From VRUE01 sp036406595 (GTDB lineage Bacteria > Actinomycetota > Thermoleophilia > Solirubrobacterales > 70-9): 13,715 bases of DNA. The position numbers and the translations under genes were made by a program. The stretch is taken from the NCBI GenBank assembly GCA_036406595.1, contig DASXAR010000066.1:1-13715 (forward strand), written 5' to 3'. The notes under the pieces were generated by a model. The model searched no databases. It saw only the letters and a list, made by a program, of their open reading frames with translations, and was not told where the DNA came from. Positions 1 through 8,024 of this stretch are shown one piece after another. Within the stretch, counting starts at the first letter, position 1. Each line of letters starts with the position of its first letter.

Positions 1-1330
1 GGAAGCGAGGGAAAAACAGGAATCGCGGCGAACCGCCGCGATCGGCGACGTGGCGATCGACGCGGCGGGAGACGTGATCGGCGTCTGGACCTACTTCGAC
101 GGATCCGATCGGGTCGCGCAGGCGGCGCTCCGCCCCGCCGCCGGAGGCTTCGGGGCGCCTGAGCCGCTGACCGAACCGGGCGAGAGCGCCAACGACCTCG
201 ACCTGGCGATGGACGCCGCGGGCGATGCGACCGCGATCTGGAACCGCCTCGAAGGCTCAACCTGGTTCGTGCGCCGCGCCGAGCGGGCGGCGGGCGGCGG
301 ATTCGGCTCCCCCCAGGACCTCTCGCAGGCGCAAACGCCGATCAACTCGCCGGAGATCGCGATCAGCGCCGGCGGAGCGACCGTGGTCGTCTGGCGGCTG
401 GCGGAGAAGAACAGATCGACGATCGAGGCATCGTCGCGGCCCGCCGGCGGATCCTTCTCGGCCCCGGCCGGGGTCTCCTCGGGGATCGACAACGCGCTTT
501 CGCCCGATCTCGCGATGAATGCCGCCGGAGACACGGTGGTGGTCTGGTCCGGCGAAAGCGGTGGCGAGCAGAACGCCAAGGCGGCGGTTCGCCCGCGCGG
601 CGGTGCCTTCGGCGCCCCGGCAGAAATCGCCGAGGTCAAACCCGCCTTCTTCCTTCCACACCCCGCTCTCGACGCCGCCGGCAACGCGATCGTCGTCTGG
701 CTCCGCAACGACGGCGTCAGTGAGATCGTGCAGGCGGCCGCATACGACGCGCAGCCCCCCGAGTTGCGGGACGTCTCGATTCCGACCTCGGCGGAGGTCG
801 GCGAGGTCGTCAGGTTCTCCGCGAAGGGCCTCGACGCCTGGCCGACCGATCCGCCCAGCTTCGACTTCGGCGACGGGAGCGGGGCGGTCGGGGAGTCGGT
901 CTCCCACGCATACGGTGCGCCCGGGACCTACCCGGTCTCGGCCTCCGTGGTCGATGCCGTCGGGAATCCGGCGTCGGCCGCCGCATCGATCTCGGTCCTC
1001 GCCTCCAACCGCTTCAGTCTCGGCAGGCTGAGGCGCAACAGGAGGAAGGGGACGGCGGTCCTCGCCGTCCGCGTTCCGGGCCCGGGCGAGCTCTCCCTCC
1101 TCGGCTCGGGCGTGGCGCGGATCGTCCGGCGCGCCCCCGGGGCCGGTGAGGTGGAGCTGCCGGTGAAGGCGTGGGCCGGGGCGGCGAGGCGGCTGGCCCG
1201 GCACGGCAGGGCGAGGCTGCGCCTGCGGATCCACTACGCGCCCGACGGCGGGCCGCCGGCCGTCCAGGAGCTGGCCGTGGTGCTGAGGAAGTCCGGCGCT
1301 GCGGGCGGCCGCCGACGGTCGCGCCACTGA
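1..1330 (+). CDS. Secreted/surface repeat protein with PKD domain, 5'-truncated
   Basis: The reading frame is open to the left edge (frame starting at base 2), so the true start lies outside the window; the GTG at 50 falls inside a repeat and is probably not the start. About five repeats of roughly 50 residues are visible, each with a core like (I/L)AMDAAGD..VVW followed by an RP.GG.F.AP motif. This unit is common in predicted cell-surface proteins of Thermoleophilia and resembles propeller or beta-strand repeats. A PKD-like domain follows (DFGDGSG, then SHAYGAPGTYPVSASVVD, around residues 245-316 counted from base 50). A basic C-terminal beta domain (LGRLRRNRRKGTAVLAV... to the end) is of a kind seen at the C-terminus of many such proteins. 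No catalytic motif is visible. Likely role: adhesion or an extracellular structural protein (inference). It lies 52 bases upstream of the carboxylase and seems functionally unrelated to it. Confidence 0.85.
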   Translation, partial: EAREKQESRRTAAIGDVAIDAAGDVIGVWTYFDGSDRVAQAALRPAAGGFGAPEPLTEPGESANDLDLAMDAAGDATAIWNRLEGSTWFVRRAERAAGGGFGSPQDLSQAQTPINSPEIAISAGGATVVVWRLAEKNRSTIEASSRPAGGSFSAPAGVSSGIDNALSPDLAMNAAGDTVVVWSGESGGEQNAKAAVRPRGGAFGAPAEIAEVKPAFFLPHPALDAAGNAIVVWLRNDGVSEIVQAAAYDAQPPELRDVSIPTSAEVGEVVRFSAKGLDAWPTDPPSFDFGDGSGAVGESVSHAYGAPGTYPVSASVVDAVGNPASAAASISVLASNRFSLGRLRRNRRKGTAVLAVRVPGPGELSLLGSGVARIVRRAPGAGEVELPVKAWAGAARRLARHGRARLRLRIHYAPDGGPPAVQELAVVLRKSGAAGGRRRSRH

Positions 1331-1341
1331 CCCGCTGCCAA

Positions 1342-1347
1342 TAGACT
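1342..1347 (+). promoter_or_regulatory. -10-like hexamer TAGACT before a leaderless mini-ORF
   Basis: TAGACT fits the actinobacterial -10 pattern TAnnnT and ends 9 bases before an ATG at 1357, so transcription would begin almost at that ATG. No convincing -35 is visible. Similar hexamers at similar spacing occur elsewhere in the window (9738, 11574 on minus, 12420), which raises confidence. Confidence 0.4.
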
Positions 1348-1356
1348 GCCGCGGCC

Positions 1357-1382
1357 ATGAGCCGAAGCCGGCAGGGGAATTG

Positions 1383-1383
<1 letters not shown>
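1357..1383 (+). CDS. Mini-ORF (MSRSRQGN) overlapping the carboxylase start
   Basis: This eight-codon ORF starts at ATG 1357, 9 bases after a TAGACT -10-like hexamer. It ends in a TGA that shares its A with the carboxylase ATG (TGATG, 1381-1385). The likely ribosome-binding site of the carboxylase (AGGGGA, 1373-1378) lies inside it. If the mRNA is leaderless, a ribosome could load here and reinitiate on the carboxylase gene. The peptide is Arg-rich (2 of 8 residues) and has no recognisable domain. It may be a translational coupler or leader peptide rather than a functional product; chance is possible at this length. Confidence 0.35.
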
Positions 1384-3140
<1,757 letters not shown>

Positions 3141-3143
<3 letters not shown>

Positions 3144-3163
3144 GGACCGGCTGCCGGTCCCTA
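3141..3163. terminator. Bidirectional hairpin containing both stop codons
   Basis: Perfect 10-bp inverted repeat TAGGGACCGG / CCGGTCCCTA with a 3-base loop (CTG). The first three bases of the left arm are the TAG stop of the carboxylase. The last three of the right arm, read on the minus strand, are the TAG stop of the sulfatase. It therefore folds identically in both transcripts. There is no T-tract on either side, as is common for high-GC actinobacterial terminators. Confidence 0.75.
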
Positions 3164-5005
3164 CCGCCGGCGTTCGCGTTCGCGCTGGCGCCGTTCGCGC
3201 TGCTGGCGCCTGTGTTCTTCCTGTTCCCTGCGGCGCTGGCGGTTGATTTCCTTGCGCGTCAGCGGCACCGACGCGGCCGCCTGGCGGCAGAACCGACCGA
3301 CGCAGTCCTCGAGCCGGCGCAGTTCCCGGTGCATGGAGTTGCGGACCGGGAAGAAGTTGGGCACCCGGACGATGTTGTTGAGCTCGTTCGGGTCGCGGTT
3401 GATGTCGTAGAGCTCCTTCTCCCCGTCCGGCCAGGCGATGTACTTGTACGGGCCGAGGCGGATTCCCTCGTAGTCCTTCGGCGGCGCCAGGATCGAGGCA
3501 TGCGCCTTCCCGGACGAGGCGTGCGCCTTTTCGGTGCTGCCGTTCCCCCCGGGGCGGCCGCCGTCCCCTTCGCCTTTGGCGGAGATCGCGCCGTTCGCCT
3601 CGACGTCGCTGGTTTCGACGAAGGACTCGAAGAGGATCGGCCTCCGAGTGCGGAGGGACGGGTCGTGCACGAATGGCACGATCGAGCGCCCGTCGACGCT
3701 CTTGTCGGGTTCGACGCCGGCGAGTTCGAGGATGGTCGGAGCGATGTCCACGTTGGCGGTCAGCTCACCGCTCCTCGTGTTCGGCCGGATGCCGGGGCCG
3801 CGGATCAGGAAGGGCAGATGAGTGGCGGGCTCATAGGCGAGGAACTTGCCGCCGATCAGGCGGTGCTCGCCGAAAAAGAAGCCGTTGTCCGAGATGAAGA
3901 TGACGTAGGTGTTGCGGAGCCGGTGCAGCGTTCCCAGCGTGTCGATGATCTGCTTGACGCCGTCGTCGATCCCGCGCAGCGACTCGAGCTGCTTCTGCCA
4001 GTAGACCCGGTACGTATGGCGGTCGGTGGGTGTGACGTGGGGCGCGTCGCGGATGAAGCGCGGCTTGTCGCTGACGTTTCCCTCGTCGAATCCTTCGGAG
4101 CGGTCGTGCGGCAGGCGCGCTCCCTTGAACCAGTCGTAGTAGCGCGGCGGGGGCTCCGGTCCGGCCGGGCGCCGGAAGTCGCCGTGGGGAGCCGTGTAGT
4201 CGATCTGCATGTAGAAGGGCTTTTCGGGCGGCGTCGCCGCCAGTTCCTGGCTCGCCATCCATGAGAAGACGTCGGTCGAGTACAGGCAGGGGGCCCCGTT
4301 GGTCGGCGCGGTGGGGCAGCCGATGTCGTCGCGGACGCCGTATTCGCGCGTTTCCCAGCTGCCCGGGTCGCCATAGGGCCCGTCGATCTGGCCGTTGTTG
4401 TTGAGCGTATAGCCATAGAAGTAGTGGTTGGTGTCGGCCTTCAGCTGGGTGTGCCAGGAATCCCAACCGGGCGGCACGATCTTGCCTTCGTCGTAGGGGG
4501 CGTCGCCGTAGCCGTTGAGGAACTTGCCGATGTGGATCGTCCGGTAGCCCGCGCCGTGCAGCCAGGTCGCCAGGTTGTGGGTCATCGCGCCGCGGAAGGT
4601 GAAGCCGTAGAAGCCGCCGTTCGGCTGCACGTTTCCCTTGACGCCGGTGTTGTGCGCGTAGCGCCCGGTCAGCAGCGTGACTCGCGACGGGCAGCAGAGC
4701 GGATAGGAGACGTAATAGCGGGTGAAGGTCATGCCCCGCTTCGCGAGCAGATTCAGGGTGTTCGGCATCGCCCGGACTTTGGGGGCCCCCGGGTAGGGGC
4801 TGAAGCTCGCGTAGAGGCCGTCCAGGGTCTGGTCGTCCGTCTGGATCACGACGAAGCTGGGCGGCTGCACTTCGCCTTCGGCGGCGCGGGAGCTATGCGT
4901 GGTCAGCGCCAGCGCGCAGAGCAGGGCGAGCAACCCGGCGAGCGCCGGCACGATCGCTCTCGGTGAGAGGCGTCTTTCGGTCCATCCGTGCATTCGGTGC
5001 GTCAC
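3161..5005 (-). CDS. Secreted type I sulfatase (arylsulfatase family)
   Basis: A 614-residue predicted exported sulfate-ester hydrolase. The start is GTG 5005; an ATG at 4993 (residue 5) is equally possible and neither has a good RBS. Residues 10-42 form an export signal (basic, then a hydrophobic stretch, cleavage near SSRA-AE). Family features: metal-binding Asp pair in FVVIQTDDQT (D57/D58), and the sulfatase signature LCCPSRVTLLTGR with C104 as the residue expected to be oxidised to formylglycine (C-x-P-S-R). Further features are TAPHGDF around 270 and ISDNG with D373/N374, a usual Ca-binding pair. The C-terminal KYI...ELYDINRDPNELNN block is typical. Substrate is unknown (N-acetylglucosamine-6-sulfatase-like proteins look similar). 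Odd parts: a Gly/Ala/Lys low-complexity insert around 475-505, and a roughly 30-residue Arg/Glu/Gln tail. No formylglycine-generating enzyme is in the window. It lies 60 bases downstream of the HAD gene on the same strand. Confidence 0.93.
   Translation of the reverse strand: MTHRMHGWTERRLSPRAIVPALAGLLALLCALALTTHSSRAAEGEVQPPSFVVIQTDDQTLDGLYASFSPYPGAPKVRAMPNTLNLLAKRGMTFTRYYVSYPLCCPSRVTLLTGRYAHNTGVKGNVQPNGGFYGFTFRGAMTHNLATWLHGAGYRTIHIGKFLNGYGDAPYDEGKIVPPGWDSWHTQLKADTNHYFYGYTLNNNGQIDGPYGDPGSWETREYGVRDDIGCPTAPTNGAPCLYSTDVFSWMASQELAATPPEKPFYMQIDYTAPHGDFRRPAGPEPPPRYYDWFKGARLPHDRSEGFDEGNVSDKPRFIRDAPHVTPTDRHTYRVYWQKQLESLRGIDDGVKQIIDTLGTLHRLRNTYVIFISDNGFFFGEHRLIGGKFLAYEPATHLPFLIRGPGIRPNTRSGELTANVDIAPTILELAGVEPDKSVDGRSIVPFVHDPSLRTRRPILFESFVETSDVEANGAISAKGEGDGGRPGGNGSTEKAHASSGKAHASILAPPKDYEGIRLGPYKYIAWPDGEKELYDINRDPNELNNIVRVPNFFPVRNSMHRELRRLEDCVGRFCRQAAASVPLTRKEINRQRRREQEEHRRQQRERRQRERERRR
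3495..3529 (-). repeat. 21-base near-tandem repeat inside the sulfatase gene
   Basis: GAGGCATGCGCCTT (3495-3508) recurs with one mismatch as GAGGCGTGCGCCTT (3516-3529), a 21-base period. In the protein it duplicates seven residues (STEKAHA / SSGKAHA) within a low-complexity insert. It looks like a replication-slippage expansion of a surface loop. Confidence 0.7.
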
Positions 5006-5065
5006 AAGGCGACCTACCGCCCGAAACCGCCGCCTCCCTCGAAGTTGCGAAACGCTAGAAGACGA

Positions 5066-5749
5066 TCAGGACGCGCCCAGTTTTTTGGCTGCGTCCCGGA
5101 AGTTTTTGACGGTCGCGCTCGGGGCCTTCCGCCCGTCCAGCTTCTCGCCGTGGCGGTTGACCCAGATCACCGGCACGTTCATCTTTAGCAGGGGGGCGAC
5201 ATCGGTGCGGTAGTTGGAGCCGATGTGCACCCAGCCTTTCTTGCCGCCGATCCGCCGGGCGCACTCTTTGAAGTGGACCGGTTCGGGCTTGTAGCTGCGC
5301 ACCTGCTGCGCAGTGACGACGAGGTCGAGTTCGGTGCGCAGGTGGCGCCTCGAGACGCCGAGCAGCTTGTCGTCGATGTTGGAGATGATCCCGATGCTGT
5401 AGCGCTTGCCCAGCCGGTCCATCGCGGCGTTGGCCTCGCGGAAGGGAAGCCAGTAGGCAACGCTGTCGGGCAGGAACTGCGCGCGCGAGGGCTCGATCTC
5501 CCAGCCGATCTCGCGAGCCACTTTGACGATCGTGCGCCGCAGAACCTCGGCATAGAGTTCGTAGGAGCCGGCCATGATCTCGGCCTGGACCTCCATGAAG
5601 CGCTCCAGGAAGGGCCCCTCGTCGAAGCTGAAGCCGTCCTTCTCAGCCTCCTTCTGACAGGCCTCGACGATCCCTTTCTCCCAGTCGATCAGCGTCCCGT
5701 AGCAGTCGGTCGTGACCCATTCGATGGATTTGAGACTGGGAAGAGGCAT
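5066..5749 (-). CDS. HAD-superfamily hydrolase, haloacid dehalogenase type II-like
   Basis: The 227-residue protein is a cytoplasmic HAD hydrolase of the 2-haloacid-dehalogenase type. Motif I is TTDCYGTLIDWE with nucleophile D15; Tyr17 replaces the second Asp usual in phosphatases, as in haloacid dehalogenases (DxYGT). Motif II is IISNID (S123/N124), motif III is the Lys of SYKPEP (K154), and motif IV is HIGSNYRTDVAP (D183). The length matches the family. The Cys between D15 and Y17 is common in the uncharacterised DCYGTLIDW subgroup, whose substrates are mostly unknown, so dehalogenase activity is not proven. The start at ATG 5749 has no Shine-Dalgarno; a TATAAT on the minus strand at 5764-5769 would give an mRNA leader of about 8 bases. 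It is divergent from sucC and may be cotranscribed with the sulfatase, though a link in function is not evident. Confidence 0.88.
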   Translation of the reverse strand: MPLPSLKSIEWVTTDCYGTLIDWEKGIVEACQKEAEKDGFSFDEGPFLERFMEVQAEIMAGSYELYAEVLRRTIVKVAREIGWEIEPSRAQFLPDSVAYWLPFREANAAMDRLGKRYSIGIISNIDDKLLGVSRRHLRTELDLVVTAQQVRSYKPEPVHFKECARRIGGKKGWVHIGSNYRTDVAPLLKMNVPVIWVNRHGEKLDGRKAPSATVKNFRDAAKKLGAS

Positions 5750-5763
5750 CGGCGAGCCGCGGC

Positions 5764-5773
5764 ATTATAGGCT
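5764..5773. promoter_or_regulatory. Overlapping divergent -10 elements (HAD gene / sucC)
   Basis: On the minus strand 5764-5769 reads TATAAT, a perfect sigma-70-type -10, ending 14 bases before the HAD ATG. On the plus strand 5768-5773 reads TAGGCT (TAnnnT), 29 bases before the sucC ATG. The two hexamers share two base pairs in a small A/T patch within an otherwise GC-rich 53-base intergenic region. No clear -35 is seen for either, and neither gene has a good Shine-Dalgarno. Confidence 0.5.
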
Positions 5774-5802
5774 GCCGCCCGCGCCACGGCGCCACCAACG
5801 GC

Positions 5803-7026
5803 ATGGACCTCCTCGAGTACCAGGGCAAGCAGCTTTTTGCCGCGCACGGCATCGCCGTGCCGAGCGGCGAGGTCGCTGCGAGCGTGGAGGAGGCAGTGGA
5901 GGCCGCCGAGCGGATCGGCTATCCGTGCGCGATCAAGGCCCAGGTGCTGATCGGTGGGCGCGGAAAGGCGGGCGGGATCAAGATCGCCGCTGACGCCGAG
6001 GAGGCGCGCGCCCACGCAGAGGCGATCATCGGGATGGACATCCGCGGCCCGCACGGAGAGGGGCCCTTCCGGGTCGAGCGCGTCTGGGTCGAGGGCGGCT
6101 CGCAGATCGCCGCCGAGTACTACGCCTCGGTCATCCTCGACCGTGGCGCGAAGAAGCTGCTGGCGATGGTCTCCGCAAAGGGTGGGATGGACATCGAGGC
6201 GGTCGCGGAGGAGGACCCTGGCGCCCTGGTCCGCGAGCACGTCGACCCGACGCGTCCCTTCACCGCCTCGGCTGCGCGGTCGATCGTCGACGCCGCCGGG
6301 CTCGACGAGGACGTCCGCGACGCCGTCGCGGAGGTGCTCGCGAAGCTCGCCGAGGTCGCGGTGAGCGAGGACGCGACGCTGATCGAGGTGAACCCGCTGA
6401 TCGTCACCGAGGACCGCGAGGTGGTCGCGCTCGACGCCAAGGTGACCATCGACAACAACGCGCTCTACCGCCACGAGGAGCTGGCGGCGATCGACGCCGA
6501 GTCGATCGACGACCCGCAGGAGGCGATGGCGAAGGAGCGGGGCCTCACCTACGTCAAGCTCGATGGCGACGTCGGCATCCTCGCCAACGGCGCCGGCCTC
6601 TGCATGTCGACGCTCGACGTCGTCGCCCAGGCCGGGGGCCGGCCCGCCAACTTCCTCGACGCCGGCGGCGGCTCGAAGGCGGAGGCGATCGTCGACGCCC
6701 TCACCGTGATCACGTCAGACCAGAAGGTGAGGGCGCTCCTCTTCAACATCTTCGGCGGGATCACGCGCTGCGACGAGATCGCGAAGGGCATCGTCGAGGC
6801 TTCGGCGCAGCTAGACCTGAAGGTCCCGTTGGTGGTGCGCCTCGACGGAACCAATTCCGAGGAGGGCCTGGCGATCCTCGCCGCCGCGGACCTGCCGACT
6901 CTCCAGCAGGAGAAGACGATGCTGGGCGCGGCCGAGAAAGTGGTCGAACTGGCGGCGAACGCGGCCGGGACGACGGCTGCGCCGCCCGCGGCGGACGCGG
7001 AAGCGAGTGAGCGAGGCAGCCGGTGA
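5803..7026 (+). CDS. sucC: Succinyl-CoA synthetase (ADP/GDP-forming) beta subunit
   Basis: The 407-residue protein is the nucleotide-binding subunit of succinyl-CoA ligase, which interconverts succinyl-CoA and succinate with substrate-level phosphorylation in the TCA cycle. It pairs with SucD encoded just downstream. Visible features: N-terminal MDLLEYQGKQLFAAHGI, ATP-grasp with AIKAQVLIGGRGKAGGIK (residues 43-60), and LIEVNPL and ALDAKVTIDNNA in the Mg/nucleotide site. The C-terminal ligase domain has ANGAGLCMSTLD, FLDAGGGSK and NIFGGITRCDEIAKGI. It is about 20 residues longer than E. coli SucC (388). The excess is an Ala/Pro-rich tail ending in ASERGSR, encoded by GCGAG-type repetitive DNA that continues into the sucC-sucD junction. 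No Shine-Dalgarno precedes ATG 5803. The nucleotide preference cannot be told from sequence alone. Confidence 0.97.
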   Translation: MDLLEYQGKQLFAAHGIAVPSGEVAASVEEAVEAAERIGYPCAIKAQVLIGGRGKAGGIKIAADAEEARAHAEAIIGMDIRGPHGEGPFRVERVWVEGGSQIAAEYYASVILDRGAKKLLAMVSAKGGMDIEAVAEEDPGALVREHVDPTRPFTASAARSIVDAAGLDEDVRDAVAEVLAKLAEVAVSEDATLIEVNPLIVTEDREVVALDAKVTIDNNALYRHEELAAIDAESIDDPQEAMAKERGLTYVKLDGDVGILANGAGLCMSTLDVVAQAGGRPANFLDAGGGSKAEAIVDALTVITSDQKVRALLFNIFGGITRCDEIAKGIVEASAQLDLKVPLVVRLDGTNSEEGLAILAAADLPTLQQEKTMLGAAEKVVELAANAAGTTAAPPAADAEASERGSR

Positions 7027-7028
7027 TT

Positions 7029-7076
7029 ATGGACGCGAACGAGCGAGAGCGAGCACGCGGGCGCAATTTGCCATGA
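7029..7076 (+). CDS. Mini-ORF (MDANERERARGRNLP) bridging sucC and sucD
   Basis: ATG 7029 lies two bases after the sucC TGA. The 15-codon ORF ends in TGA 7074-7076, which overlaps the sucD ATG as ATGA. It fills the whole junction, so sucC, the mini-ORF and sucD could be translated by reinitiating ribosomes. The peptide is highly charged (4 Arg, 2 Glu, 1 Asp). Its ERARGRNLP end resembles ERAKRRNLI in the mini-ORF before the DHPS-like gene at 12433. No known domain. It could be a translated coupler, a repeat element with coding potential, or coincidence from GCGAGCGA-rich DNA. A longer sucD reading frame starting at GTG 7007 competes in another frame but seems less likely. Confidence 0.4.
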   Translation: MDANERERARGRNLP

Positions 7077-7945
7077 GCATCGTCGTCGACAGGGACACGA
7101 AGCTGGTCGTCTCCGGGCTGACCGGCCGCGAGGGCTCCTTCCACGGGCTGCGCAATCGCGCCTACGGCACCTATCTCGCGGCCGGCGTGACGCCCGGCAA
7201 GGGGGGCCAGGACGTCGAGGGGGTGCCCGTCTTCGACTCGATCTCCGAAGCGGTCTCCGAGGCGGGCGCCAACACGTCGATGATCTTCGTCCCCGCACGG
7301 TTCGCGGCGGCGGCGATCGACGAGGCGATCGAGTCGGGGGTCCACACGGTGATCGCGATCACCGAGGGGATCCCGGTTGTCGACATGCTCGGCACCTACT
7401 GGAAGGCGAAGGAGGCGGGCGTCCGGCTGATCGGCCCCAACTGCCCCGGCGTCCTCTCGCCCGGCAAGGCCAATGTGGGGATCATCCCGGCGCAGTTCTT
7501 CGACCCCGGCAAGATCGGCGTCGTCTCGAAGTCCGGCACGCTCACCTACCAGATCGGCAACGAGCTGAAGCAGGCGGGCGAGGGCAACTCCTCGATCGTC
7601 GGGATCGGCGGCGATCCGATCATCGGCTCCGACTTCATCGACGTGCTGACGCTGTTCGAGGCCGACCCGGAGACGGAGCTGATCGTGATGGTCGGCGAGA
7701 TCGGCGGCGACGCCGAGGAGCGGGCCGCCGAGTTCATCGCCTCGGAGGTCTCGAAGCCCGTCGTCGCCTACATCGCCGGCTTCACGGCGCCCCCCGGCAA
7801 GCAGATGGGTCACGCGGGGGCGATCATCTCCGGCTCCTCGGGCACCGCGCAGGCGAAGAAGGAGGCGCTCGAGGCGAAGGGCGTGCGGGTTGGCGAAAGC
7901 CCCACCGAGACTGCCCGAATGGCCGTCGAGGCACTGCGCGGCTGA
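7073..7945 (+). CDS. sucD: Succinyl-CoA synthetase alpha subunit
   Basis: The 290-residue protein is the CoA-binding and phosphohistidine-bearing subunit partnered with SucC. Start choice: ATG 7073 gives MSIVVDRDTKLVVSGLTGREGSFH, matching the usual SucD N-terminus and length; the frame extends to a GTG at 7007, but that adds 22 residues atypical of the family. Visible: Rossmann CoA-binding domain (VSGLTGREGSFH), VIAITEGIPV, RLIGPNCPGVLSPG, SKSGTLTYQ, and the active-site block GHAGAIISG with H247 as the phosphohistidine. The start overlaps the stop of the preceding mini-ORF (ATGA), implying translational coupling. The gene is probably cotranscribed with sucC from the promoter near 5768. Confidence 0.97.
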   Translation: MSIVVDRDTKLVVSGLTGREGSFHGLRNRAYGTYLAAGVTPGKGGQDVEGVPVFDSISEAVSEAGANTSMIFVPARFAAAAIDEAIESGVHTVIAITEGIPVVDMLGTYWKAKEAGVRLIGPNCPGVLSPGKANVGIIPAQFFDPGKIGVVSKSGTLTYQIGNELKQAGEGNSSIVGIGGDPIIGSDFIDVLTLFEADPETELIVMVGEIGGDAEERAAEFIASEVSKPVVAYIAGFTAPPGKQMGHAGAIISGSSGTAQAKKEALEAKGVRVGESPTETARMAVEALRG

Positions 7946-8010
7946 GCATCCCGATACGCAACTCTTGCCGGTGAGCCGTGTCTGCTGAGGTAGGCGGCCG
8001 CAAGCGACGA

Positions 8011-8016
8011 AGGGAG
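8011..8016 (+). promoter_or_regulatory. Shine-Dalgarno AGGGAG deciding a GTG start
   Basis: AGGGAG lies 8 bases before GTG 8025. It is one of the few clear Shine-Dalgarno sites in the window and fixes the start of the propeller protein just ahead of its signal peptide. The 79-base gap after sucD shows no clear terminator or promoter to me. Confidence 0.75.
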
Positions 8017-8024
8017 ATTGCGCC

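Noticed and set aside
7007..7072. GTG start 22 codons upstream for sucD
   Set aside because: The extension overlaps sucC, is encoded by repeat-like DNA and is absent from the usual SucD; ATG 7073 gives the expected length.
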